NCBI GenBank assembly: GCA_965284565.1
Contig: OZ260100.1
Coordinates: 1,488,001-1,552,000 of the forward strand
From: BRH-c54 sp965284565
GTDB lineage: Bacteria; Bacteroidota; Bacteroidia; Flavobacteriales_E; Vicingaceae
Length of the DNA: 64,000 nucleotides
Reading direction: 5' to 3'
Shown here: positions 8,329-15,763 of the stretch, in pieces
Position numbering within the stretch: the stretch's first letter is position 1
Layout of the letters: each line of letters opens with the position of its first letter
The notes under the pieces: model-generated
Database searches by the model: none
The model's input: the letters and a program-made list of their open reading frames with translations, nothing else
Told to the model about the DNA's origin: nothing
Position numbers and translations under genes: made by a program

Positions 8329-9159
8329 TTAACTCGGCAAACTCTCTCCTTCAAAATATTCGTTAAATAAATGTAAATGTCTTAAAATATCTAATTGTGT
8401 TAAGTCACATGCAGTCATGTCTTCACAATTCATTAAAAGTTCAATTTTTTCTTTTAAAGGAAAAATGTAATGATGAAGTTGCTCGTGAGCTTCTCCAGTC
8501 ATGTTGCATTTAGATACTAAAGTTTCAAATTCTGCCATTAATTGTTGTCCTCTGGCAACAAACAAAATAATTCTTTCTTCTTCCATTGGTTGAGCAATAA
8601 TGGCTATCATGTTATTAATACCGTCAATAGTTTCAATATTAGCGATCCATTTTTTGCCGTTATCTAAGCTAAGATTACTTTTTGGTTCTTCTTCAGCAGT
8701 AGTTTCTCCTTCTTCAAAATAACTTAATGTTTCTTTAAACCAATTGATTAGTAATTCTCTTTGTTGATCGGACAATTTAGCATCACCATGAGTAATGGTG
8801 TAAGATGTTAAGGGCATTTCTTTTTCCTCTAATTCCTCAACTGCTTCTTTTAGTTTTTTTAGTTTACGCTTATGTTCAAAAGTTTCCCATTCAGAAAAAT
8901 TAAGTTCTTCTCTTGCTTCATTAATATGGTCTTTCAGCCACCACGAAACAGGGGAGACATTACTATACCAAGGATATTGGGTAGTGTTAGAATGACAATC
9001 ATAACAAGAAGTTTTAATAATTTGAGTCACCTCTTCAGGGGCTCCAACGGCATATAAAAAATCATTCTCAGCAATAACTTCAGGATTGGTTTTGTCAATT
9101 CTAAAAAATTGTATAATTACAAAAATTGCAAACAGTGCAAGACCTATTTTTTTTAGCAT
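8329..9159 (-). CDS. heme-binding domain protein, single CxxCH motif
   Basis: Membrane-anchored or periplasmic protein of 276 residues from the Met at 9159. It has an N-terminal hydrophobic helix (IGLALFAIFVIIQFF), then SCYDCHS, a c-type heme-attachment CxxCH, in the context TTQYPWYSNVSPVSWWLKDH that marks the Haem_bd family (DUF in many Bacteroidetes). The C-terminal 110 residues have no recognised domain. The longer frame from 9183 overlaps a minus-strand TATCTTTG -7 box (9181-9188), so I chose the next Met, 24 bases downstream. Likely an electron-transfer or redox-sensing component; no partner is adjacent. Confidence 0.85.
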   Translation of the reverse strand: MLKKIGLALFAIFVIIQFFRIDKTNPEVIAENDFLYAVGAPEEVTQIIKTSCYDCHSNTTQYPWYSNVSPVSWWLKDHINEAREELNFSEWETFEHKRKLKKLKEAVEELEEKEMPLTSYTITHGDAKLSDQQRELLINWFKETLSYFEEGETTAEEEPKSNLSLDNGKKWIANIETIDGINNMIAIIAQPMEEERIILFVARGQQLMAEFETLVSKCNMTGEAHEQLHHYIFPLKEKIELLMNCEDMTACDLTQLDILRHLHLFNEYFEGESLPS

Positions 9160-9180
9160 AACAATATGTTTTAGTTTTAA

Positions 9181-9188
9181 CAAAGATA
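9181..9188 (-). promoter_or_regulatory. -7 element of the heme-binding gene
   Basis: The minus-strand sequence TATCTTTG (TAnnTTTG). It lies over the longest-frame Met at 9183 and 21 bases before the chosen start at 9159. Confidence 0.5.
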
Positions 9189-9230
9189 ATATTTTACTTG
9201 TTTTATAAGTATGATTTAACTCAATTAAAT

Positions 9231-9238
9231 TATATTTG
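9231..9238 (+). promoter_or_regulatory. -7 element of the GNAT gene
   Basis: TATATTTG matches TAnnTTTG and sits 27 bases before the ATG at 9266. No TTG was found at the proper upstream spacing. Confidence 0.5.
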
Positions 9239-9265
9239 TTTAGAAAATGCTAAATAAGCTTACAA

Positions 9266-9688
9266 ATGAATAGTCTTGAGTTTTCTGAAGAAAAGAAATT
9301 AAATCTGGCAGACTTATTAAGCCTTTACAACAATGCGAATTGGTTGGCATATACTAATAACCCTGATTTATTGCAGCAAGCTGTAAGTAATTCGCTTTAT
9401 ATATTAACAGCATGGGATAATAAACAATTAGTTGGATTAATTCGTCTGGTGGGCGATGGGTTTACCATTGTTTATATTCAGGATATTTTGGTAATAAAAT
9501 CGCACAAAAGAAGAAAAATTGGGAGTTTGTTATTGCAAAAAGCGTTGGAGAAATATAAAAATGTTCGTCAAAAAGTGCTACTTACCGATGATAATGAAGA
9601 AACAAGAGGCTTTTATGAGGCACTTGGGTTTTCTTCTTGCGATAAAGGGCAATTAGTGGCTTTCGTTAAATTGGAAAATAGAAAGTAA
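9266..9688 (+). CDS. GNAT-family N-acetyltransferase
   Basis: A 140-residue GNAT acetyltransferase of unknown substrate. The acetyl-CoA site is IQDILVIKSHKRRKIGSLLL (residues about 72-92), with an R/Q-x-x-G-x-G/A-like RRKIGS loop, followed by the β5/α4 pair ending in FYEALGF. Length and architecture are typical of small single-domain GNATs. It is followed within 21 bases by a glycosyltransferase on the same strand, so the two may be transcribed together, though no functional link is evident. Confidence 0.85.
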   Translation: MNSLEFSEEKKLNLADLLSLYNNANWLAYTNNPDLLQQAVSNSLYILTAWDNKQLVGLIRLVGDGFTIVYIQDILVIKSHKRRKIGSLLLQKALEKYKNVRQKVLLTDDNEETRGFYEALGFSSCDKGQLVAFVKLENRK

Positions 9689-9708
9689 TCGTCAAAAATA
9701 AAAAAATA

Positions 9709-10788
9709 TTGGTTTGCCCCTTAGATTGGGGATTAGGACATGCCGCCAGATGTGTGCCCATTATTAACGCATTAATGGGTTTAGGACATGAAATAATTAT
9801 TGCTGCTGATAATGCCCCCCTTGATTTGTTAAAAACTACATTTCCTCAATTGAAATCTGTTCAGTTGCCTGGTTATACTATTCGATATACAACTAATGGT
9901 AGAATGAGCTTGAAAATGCTGCAACAACTCCCTGGATTACTTAGAAGTATTAAAAAAGAACATCAATTATTGCAAAACATTATTAATGAATATAAAATAG
10001 ATTTGGTAATTTCTGATAATAGATATGGATGTTGGTCAGAAAAAGTACCCTCTATTTTCATTACACATCAATTATTCATTCAAGTTCTTTATGGGAAGAA
10101 GTGGATCAATAAAATAAATCATCATTTTATACAAAAATTTAATGAATGTTGGGTACCTGATATCCAAACTGAAAATAATTTAAGTGGAAATTTAGCTCAT
10201 GAAAAGTCATTAAACTCTATAAATCAGTTTTTTATAGGGGCTCTTTCTAGGTTTTCAAAAATGGATAATTCAATAATAGAGAGAAAGTACGATGCTATTG
10301 TTATAATTTCTGGGCCTGAACCACAACGAACTGTTTTTGAGAGTTTAGTTGCCAAACAAGCAGAAAAAACAGCATTAAAATTAGTTTTAGTAAGGGGGTT
10401 ACCATCAGAAATTAAAATTCCAACTTATTTGCAATCAGAAAATATAGAAGTACATAATCACTTGCCAGCCGAGTTGTTTTTAGAAAAAATAGAACAAAGC
10501 AATTTGGTAATTTCCAGATCGGGTTATTCTACCATAATGGATTTAGCTGTTTTGGGCAAAAAAGCAGTTTTAGTCCCCACTCCTGGTCAGACAGAACAAG
10601 AATATTTAGCCAAATATCATTTTGAAAAGAAACATTTTTTTACTCAAAAACAGCAAGAATTTGACCTAGAAGAAGCCATTAAAAAAGTCAATAACTTTTC
10701 AGGAATTCAATTTAAAAACCAAGTCAATTTAGGTCTATTTTTAGAAGAGAGGATAAAAATTAAAACTCCGATAAAGTTATCTCTTTAA
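9709..10788 (+). CDS. glycosyltransferase, MJ1255-like, uncertain start
   Basis: About 359 residues. The N-terminus VCPLDWGLGHAARC and the later SRSGYSTIMDLAVLGKKAVLVPTPGQTEQEYLA are hallmarks of GT-B glycosyltransferases of the MurG/MGT fold found in Bacteroidetes and archaea. The start is odd. Homologues begin KKILVCPLDWG, and that KKI is encoded just upstream, but there is no ATG, GTG or TTG before it after the GNAT stop. TTG at 9709 trims the first strand, while ATC at 9688 overlapping the GNAT stop is the only upstream candidate. The 3' end overlaps hemH (opposite strand) by 29 bases. Confidence 0.8.
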   Translation: MVCPLDWGLGHAARCVPIINALMGLGHEIIIAADNAPLDLLKTTFPQLKSVQLPGYTIRYTTNGRMSLKMLQQLPGLLRSIKKEHQLLQNIINEYKIDLVISDNRYGCWSEKVPSIFITHQLFIQVLYGKKWINKINHHFIQKFNECWVPDIQTENNLSGNLAHEKSLNSINQFFIGALSRFSKMDNSIIERKYDAIVIISGPEPQRTVFESLVAKQAEKTALKLVLVRGLPSEIKIPTYLQSENIEVHNHLPAELFLEKIEQSNLVISRSGYSTIMDLAVLGKKAVLVPTPGQTEQEYLAKYHFEKKHFFTQKQQEFDLEEAIKKVNNFSGIQFKNQVNLGLFLEERIKIKTPIKLSL

Positions 10789-11788
10789 GGGCTTTAATCC
10801 ATTTTGGATTGTCGTTTAAACTTTCTACTAATTGCCATTTTTTCCCACCATTTTCATGGAAAATTTCTTTAAATTCTTCACCAACTTCTATGGTTGTTTC
10901 TAAGCAATCAGCAATAAAAGAAGGAGAAAAACAAAGCACATTTTTTACACCAGATTTTGCTAGTTCTTCTGTAACTAAATCTGAATAAGGTTTTAGCCAT
11001 GGATCTCTAGCACGAGTTTCTAAACGAGATTGAAATGCAACTTCGTATTCATCATCTTTCAACCCCATTTTGGCAGCAATTAATCGAGAGGTTTCATAAC
11101 ATTGAGCTCTATAACACAAACGATTATTATTAGAATATCTCGAACAACATTTGTCGTTTAGTTGGCAATATCCTTTTTCAGAATCTTTTAAGATATGTCT
11201 TTCTGGAATGCCGTGGTAGCTAAACAATACTTTTTGAAAAGCACCAGTTTGCCAATATTTATTGCCATTTTCGGCAAAAGCTTCAATAAACTTTTCGTTG
11301 GTTAAGAAGTTTTCAATGAATTTTACATTGGGTTGGTAATTGGCGTTGGCTAATTCTTCTTTTACTTTTTCTATACTCGATTTGGTGGAAGAAGAAGCAT
11401 ATTGTGGATAAAGAGGAATAACTACTAAATCGGTAATACCATCTTTCTTTAGTTCTTTTAGCACACTTTTTATAGATGGATTTTGATAACGCATGGCTAA
11501 ATACACGCTTATATCGTTGCCTACTTCTTGTTGTAAAAGTTCACGCACTTTTTTTCCGTAAACCAACAAAGGAGAACCTTCTTTAGTCCATAATTGTTGG
11601 TAGATTTTAGCAGATTTAGGAGCTCTGAAAGTGGCTATTATTACGTTTACCAAAAACCAACGGGTTAAATAAGGTAAATCAATTACATATTTATCCATTA
11701 AAAACTCGCGAAGATATTTTCTAACATCAGCAGTGGAGTAACTGTCTGGTGTACCTAAATTAACCAGTAAGATTCCTTTTTTATTCAT
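10760..11788 (-). CDS. hemH: ferrochelatase, probably with an internal Fe-S cysteine cluster
   Basis: Inserts ferrous iron into protoporphyrin (or coproporphyrin) in heme synthesis. From Met 11788 it has 342 residues: LLVNLGTPD, the catalytic-His motif SYHGIP (His192), and the late LETTIEVGEE acidic segment. Cysteines at 208, 214, 215, 225 and 230 cluster in one internal segment, matching the subset of bacterial ferrochelatases thought to hold a [2Fe-2S] cluster. The alternative Met at 11797 sits on the -7 box, so it is rejected. Its 3' end overlaps the convergent glycosyltransferase by 29 bases. Confidence 0.95.
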   Translation of the reverse strand: MNKKGILLVNLGTPDSYSTADVRKYLREFLMDKYVIDLPYLTRWFLVNVIIATFRAPKSAKIYQQLWTKEGSPLLVYGKKVRELLQQEVGNDISVYLAMRYQNPSIKSVLKELKKDGITDLVVIPLYPQYASSSTKSSIEKVKEELANANYQPNVKFIENFLTNEKFIEAFAENGNKYWQTGAFQKVLFSYHGIPERHILKDSEKGYCQLNDKCCSRYSNNNRLCYRAQCYETSRLIAAKMGLKDDEYEVAFQSRLETRARDPWLKPYSDLVTEELAKSGVKNVLCFSPSFIADCLETTIEVGEEFKEIFHENGGKKWQLVESLNDNPKWIKALKEITLSEF

Positions 11789-11794
11789 AGTCGC

Positions 11795-11802
11795 CAAAAT
11801 TA
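11795..11802 (-). promoter_or_regulatory. -7 element of hemH
   Basis: The minus-strand TAATTTTG (TAnnTTTG) ends only 6 bases before the chosen ATG at 11788, so the hemH mRNA would be leaderless or nearly so. The surrounding 11798-12036 spacer is AT-rich and holds an imperfect palindrome (TTATAACATTAT...) near 11905-11935, but no gene. Confidence 0.5.
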
Positions 11803-12036
11803 CTGATTAAATCAAGTTTGAAAATTTATCCTTAAAAATAATTTCTATAATTAGTGGAATTCTTATAAAAAATATTATTTTTGTTTCGCAATTAAGTAGT
11901 TATACTTATAACATTATATAATAATGTTGTTATAAATATGATTATTACGCAAAAATATTTTGAAAATCCTAAATTAGGAGTTAATATTGCCTTTTAAAAC
12001 ATTTTATATTACGCTATTTAGATAATACATATACAA

Positions 12037-12822
12037 ATGAGAAATATATTTACATTCATCTTAACTTTTTTTATAGCATTAAGTAGTTATGCAGGAGTTA
12101 TTGTACTTGAGGGTCATTATCAAGGAAAAAATCTTTATGTGCAAAATCCATTTGCTGGAACAGGTGTTGGTTTCTGTACTTTTGAAGTAACAATTAATGG
12201 AGATGTTACCACAGATGAGGTAAACTCTAGTGCTTTTGAAATTGATTTTACAGCATTTCAATTAAAAGTTGGAGATCCTGTTATTGTGAAAATTAAACAT
12301 AAAGATGATTGTAAACCAAAAGTATTAAACCCTGAGGTGCTTAAACCTAAAAGTACTTTTGAAATTGTTAATATGAATGTTACTAAAGATGGTAGTTTTG
12401 AATGGACAACTTCAAACGAAACAGGGAAATTAACTTTTGTGATAGAACAGTTTAGATGGAATAAATGGATAAAAGTAGGAGAAGTTGATGGTGTAGGTAC
12501 ATCTACTGAAAACAAATATGAATTTAAAATTGAACCTCATTCTGGTGAAAATAAATTTAGAGTTAAGCAAATAGATTATTCTGGTAAACCAAGATATTCT
12601 CAGGCTGCACGTTATGTTTCTACTAAAGGTGAAATTACTTTCAGTCCAATTAAAGTAAAAGACATTATTACCTTTACTGATGAGACGTTGTTTGAAGTTT
12701 ATGATAGCTATGCTAACATTGTTAAAAAAGGATATGGTAATTCTATTGATGTTACTAACCTTAAAAAAGGAATTTATTATTTAAATTATGATAACAAGAG
12801 TGAGACTTTTGTGAAGAAATAA
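12037..12822 (+). CDS. secreted protein with a T9SS-type C-terminal sorting domain
   Basis: 261 residues. A signal peptide (FTFILTFFIALSSYAG) precedes a β-rich mature region of no recognised family. The last 60 residues look like a type IX secretion type-A sorting domain: FEVYDSYANIVKKGYGNSIDV, then LKKGIYYL and FVKK at the terminus, the usual LKKGIYYLxxxxxxxxFVK pattern. It should therefore be exported to the cell surface by PorSS. Isolated, with a strong terminator after it and no recognisable -7 box upstream. The true substrate or role is unknown. Confidence 0.75.
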   Translation: MRNIFTFILTFFIALSSYAGVIVLEGHYQGKNLYVQNPFAGTGVGFCTFEVTINGDVTTDEVNSSAFEIDFTAFQLKVGDPVIVKIKHKDDCKPKVLNPEVLKPKSTFEIVNMNVTKDGSFEWTTSNETGKLTFVIEQFRWNKWIKVGEVDGVGTSTENKYEFKIEPHSGENKFRVKQIDYSGKPRYSQAARYVSTKGEITFSPIKVKDIITFTDETLFEVYDSYANIVKKGYGNSIDVTNLKKGIYYLNYDNKSETFVKK

Positions 12823-12844
12823 CATAAATAATTATTAATATTAA

Positions 12845-12879
12845 AAAATCCTCGCTAATTTTAGTGAGGATTTTTTTTT
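12845..12879 (+). terminator. rho-independent terminator
   Basis: Stem TCCTCGCTA/TAGTGAGGA (one G-T pair) extended by flanking A/T, with a 4-base loop, followed by nine T (12871-12879). It ends the T9SS cargo gene and insulates mce. Confidence 0.9.
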
Positions 12880-12889
12880 GAATTAGAAT

Positions 12890-13294
12890 ATGATGAACAA
12901 AGTAGAACATATAGGAATTGCAGTAAAAGATATTGAAAAAGCAACAGAAATATATACCAAACTTTTTAATCAGGTGCCATACAAAACAGAAGCTGTAGAA
13001 AGTGAAAATGTAATTACTACTTTTTTTAAAACTGGAGAAAATAAAATTGAGTTACTAGAAGCAACTTCTGAAGAAAGTGCTATTTATAAGTTTATAGAAA
13101 AGAAAGGAGAAGGCATACATCATATTGCTTTTGATGTTGATGATATATATGCAGAAATGGAGCGTTTATCTAAGGAAGGATTTATAGTTTTAAATGAACA
13201 ACCAAAAAAAGGAGCTGATAATAAATTGGTATGCTTTCTGCATCCTAAATCTGTTAATGGAGTGCTTATAGAACTTTGCCAAGAGATAAAATAA
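12890..13294 (+). CDS. mce: methylmalonyl-CoA epimerase
   Basis: Epimerises (2R)/(2S)-methylmalonyl-CoA, linking propionyl-CoA carboxylase to the B12-dependent mutase. A 134-residue vicinal-oxygen-chelate fold with metal ligands in EHIGIAVKDIE (His near 7), GIHHIAFDV (His near 84) and LIELCQ (Glu near the C-terminus). Size is typical. It starts just after the upstream terminator and is followed by yceI after 111 bases. The mutase itself is not in the window, but nrdJ at 46-49 kb also implies that the cell uses adenosylcobalamin. Confidence 0.95.
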   Translation: MMNKVEHIGIAVKDIEKATEIYTKLFNQVPYKTEAVESENVITTFFKTGENKIELLEATSEESAIYKFIEKKGEGIHHIAFDVDDIYAEMERLSKEGFIVLNEQPKKGADNKLVCFLHPKSVNGVLIELCQEIK

Positions 13295-13342
13295 TTAATC
13301 TATTAGAAGTCAGCTTAACAAAAATTAACAAAAAATAAATAA

Positions 13343-13360
13343 TAAATGTATATACATTTA
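13343..13360. promoter_or_regulatory. 18-bp perfect palindrome, yceI operator
   Basis: The sequence TAAATGTATATACATTTA is a perfect 18-bp palindrome. It ends 11 bases before the yceI -7 element, so it covers the -33 zone. The shape (ATGTATATACAT core) fits a MarR/OhrR-type dimer site. No regulator gene is adjacent. Confidence 0.65.
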
Positions 13361-13371
13361 ATGTTATTACA

Positions 13372-13379
13372 TATATTTG
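13372..13379 (+). promoter_or_regulatory. -7 element of yceI
   Basis: TATATTTG matches TAnnTTTG and is 26 bases before the ATG at 13406. The -33 region is occupied by the palindrome. Confidence 0.65.
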
Positions 13380-13405
13380 CAGTATAAATTTTAAAATTAG
13401 AAATC

Positions 13406-13993
13406 ATGAAAAAAATTATTCTAAGTATGGCGGTATTAACTGCATCAGTATTATCGTTAAAAGCCCACGGAGACGACAGTCATTTACACATTAAAAAAGA
13501 CTTAAGTACTGTTGAATGGGTAGGAAAAAAAGTTACCGGACAACACAATGGTACAATTGAAATTAAAGAAGGAACCGTAAAAGTCGAAGATAATAAAGTT
13601 GTAGGCGGAGAAGTAATTATTGATATGACATCAATAGTTGTCTCAGATTTAGAAGGAGATATGAAAGGTAAGTTAGAAGGTCACTTAAACTCAGCTGATT
13701 TTTTTGACACTAAAAACCACGGAGAAGCAATTTTGAAAATTATTTCTACTAAAAAAGTGAAAGGAAATACCTATACTGTTAAAGCAGATTTAACTATTAA
13801 AGGAATTACTAAATCTATTGAATTTCCTGCTACTATTGAAATAAAAGATGGTAAAGTAGCTGCTTATGCAGAAGTTAAAGTGGATAGAACTTTATACGAT
13901 ATTAAATACGGCTCAGGAAAGTTTTTTGAAGGTTTAGGTGATAAAATGATTGATGACATTTTTACTGTAAAGTTTAAAGTTGCATTTAAATAA
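13406..13993 (+). CDS. yceI: YceI-family periplasmic lipid-binding protein
   Basis: 195 residues. An N-terminal signal peptide (LSMAVLTASVLSLKAHG) is followed by a YceI lipocalin-like barrel: STVEWVGKKVTGQHNGTIEIKEG, GEVIIDMTSIVV, LEGHLNSADFFDTKNH, LTIKGITKSIEFPA and VKVDRTLYDIKYGSG, all diagnostic. YceI proteins bind isoprenoid or other amphipathic lipids in the periplasm; the ligand here is not known. Expression is likely controlled through the palindrome over the -33 region. A bidirectional terminator follows. Confidence 0.93.
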   Translation: MKKIILSMAVLTASVLSLKAHGDDSHLHIKKDLSTVEWVGKKVTGQHNGTIEIKEGTVKVEDNKVVGGEVIIDMTSIVVSDLEGDMKGKLEGHLNSADFFDTKNHGEAILKIISTKKVKGNTYTVKADLTIKGITKSIEFPATIEIKDGKVAAYAEVKVDRTLYDIKYGSGKFFEGLGDKMIDDIFTVKFKVAFK

Positions 13994-14019
13994 TTACTTA
14001 TAAAATAGTTGAATATTTT

Positions 14020-14048
14020 AAAAAGAGCATGATTTTCATGCTCTTTTT
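14020..14048. terminator. bidirectional terminator between yceI and rdgB
   Basis: 13-bp perfect stem (AAAAAGAGCATGA, 14020-14032, and its complement at 14036-14048) with a TTT loop. A runs on one side and T runs on the other let it serve both converging genes. It touches the rdgB stop codon. Confidence 0.9.
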
Positions 14049-14629
14049 TATTTTGTTGAATTTAAGAAATTAATTAATTTCTTTACAGCACGACCCCTAT
14101 GGCTTATGTTGTTTTTTTCAGACAATGGCATTTCTGCAAAAGTGATTTTGTAACCGTTTGGTTTAAAAATAGGGTCGTAACCAAAACCATCTTTTCCATG
14201 TTTTTCTTTAGTGATTTCACCTTTAATAATTCCTTCAAAAGTAGTTATTTTTCCATTAATCACTAATGCAACAACTGTTTTAAACTGAGCAGTTCTATCT
14301 TTTTGCGAGGCTAATTTTTGCAGCACTTTATCCATGTTTTTATCGGCATTTTTTTCTTCACCAGCATACCTTGCAGAGAAAACTCCTGGCTCACCATTTA
14401 GTGATTTAATTTCCAGTCCAGTATCATCAGCAAAACAATCATAACCGTATTTTTCATAAACATATTTTGCTTTCAAAATAGCATTTCCTTCAATGGTATT
14501 AGCAGTTTCAGGAATGTCTTCGTGACAACCAATGTCTTTTAAACTTAATAATTTAATGGAGTTGGTTAATAAAGCATTTATTTCTTTAATTTTATTTTCG
14601 TTATTTGTAGCAAAAACCAATTTTATCAT
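14048..14629 (-). CDS. rdgB: XTP/dITP pyrophosphatase
   Basis: Hydrolyses non-canonical purine triphosphates (XTP, dITP, dHAPTP) to protect DNA. 193 residues with the Ham1/RdgB marks FATNNENKIKEI at the N-terminus, FADDTGLEI, GEPGVFSARYAG, GKDGFGYDPIF and the C-terminal SHRGRAVKKL. Length is normal. It starts 6 bases from the divergent aminotransferase start, so the two share a very short intergenic region, and it converges on yceI through a shared terminator. Confidence 0.96.
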   Translation of the reverse strand: MIKLVFATNNENKIKEINALLTNSIKLLSLKDIGCHEDIPETANTIEGNAILKAKYVYEKYGYDCFADDTGLEIKSLNGEPGVFSARYAGEEKNADKNMDKVLQKLASQKDRTAQFKTVVALVINGKITTFEGIIKGEITKEKHGKDGFGYDPIFKPNGYKITFAEMPLSEKNNISHRGRAVKKLINFLNSTK

Positions 14630-14635
14630 ACTATT

Positions 14636-15760
14636 TTGAAAATTCCGTTTAATATACCATTTGTTTCAGGTAGCGAAGTTACTTACATAAATGAGGTAAT
14701 TGCAAATAAAAGCTTTTCTTATCCTGGAGTATTTTCTAAAAAATGTGAATTAGAACTAGCAAAAATTACAGGATGCGAATCAATTCGATTAACAGCAAGC
14801 TGTACTTCTGCTTTAGAATTAGCAGCTTTAGCCATTGATATAAAAGAAGGAGAAGAAGTGATTGTACCTTCATTTACATTTGTTTCATCAGCAAATGCAT
14901 TTGCTCTTAGAGGTGCTCGTTTGGTGCTTGTAGATGTAAACCCAAATACCATGTGTTTAGATGAAGGTTTATTAGAGAAAGCCATTACGTCAAAAACTAA
15001 AGCTATAGTTTTAGTACATTATGCTGGATTTACAGAAAACATTGAAAAAATAGTGGAATTATGTAACGTCAACAATATTTTTTTAATTGAGGATGCTGCT
15101 CAAAGCATTGATTCCTATTATAAAAATAAACATCTAGGAACTTTCGGTGATATAGGTTGTATCAGTTTTCATGATACAAAAAATATTCAGTGTGGAGAAG
15201 GAGGGGCTATATTGATAAATAATAAAACTTTAATAGAGAAAATTGATGTTATTATAGAAAAAGGTACTGACAGAAAAGCGTTTTTAGCTGGAAAGGTAAG
15301 TGAATATACATGGAAAACATTAGGTTCAAGTTATGGCTTAAGTGAAATAAATTCAGCTTTTTTGTTAGCTCAATTACAGGAATTACCTATTGTAACTCAA
15401 AAAAGAAAAACACTTTTTAATTTGTATAAAGAAAATCTAGAACCATTAAAGAATTTACAACTGATTGATTTCTATGAATCAGCTAACAACCATAATTCAC
15501 ATATATTTTTTATTAAACTTGAAGATGCATTACAGAGAAATGAACTGTCTATATTTTTACAAAAAAATGGTATCGCAGCGCATTCCCATTATTCTCCATT
15601 ACATTTAAGTGATAGAGGAAGGAACTATCCTTATTTTTGCTCAACAAACGATTGTAGCAAGAGAGAAAGTGACAGGTTGTTAAGATTGCCTTTATATTTT
15701 GATTTAGAAAAGGAGCATATCATAAAATTGATTGACACCCTTAAAACGCAACTAAAATAA
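14636..15760 (+). CDS. dTDP-4-amino-4,6-dideoxygalactose transaminase, WecE/RffA type
   Basis: 374 residues, PLP-dependent sugar aminotransferase (DegT/DnrJ/EryC1 fold). It follows WecE closely: IPFVSGSE, ASCTSALELAALAID, VIVPSFTFVSSANAFALRGA, VHYAGF, EDAAQSIDS, the Schiff-base Lys in FHDTKN, and C-terminal ESDRLLRLPLYFDL. It should add an amino group to dTDP-4-keto-6-deoxyglucose, giving dTDP-Fuc4N for the surface glycan. The only possible start is TTG at 14636, since the next Met is 100 residues in. First gene of the polysaccharide region and 3 bases before the membrane protein. Confidence 0.9.
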   Translation: MKIPFNIPFVSGSEVTYINEVIANKSFSYPGVFSKKCELELAKITGCESIRLTASCTSALELAALAIDIKEGEEVIVPSFTFVSSANAFALRGARLVLVDVNPNTMCLDEGLLEKAITSKTKAIVLVHYAGFTENIEKIVELCNVNNIFLIEDAAQSIDSYYKNKHLGTFGDIGCISFHDTKNIQCGEGGAILINNKTLIEKIDVIIEKGTDRKAFLAGKVSEYTWKTLGSSYGLSEINSAFLLAQLQELPIVTQKRKTLFNLYKENLEPLKNLQLIDFYESANNHNSHIFFIKLEDALQRNELSIFLQKNGIAAHSHYSPLHLSDRGRNYPYFCSTNDCSKRESDRLLRLPLYFDLEKEHIIKLIDTLKTQLK

Positions 15761-15763
15761 TAA

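Noticed and set aside
13296..13405. Small RNA or leader peptide before yceI
   Set aside because: The sequence is explained by the palindrome and -7 box; no start plus stop frame of note.
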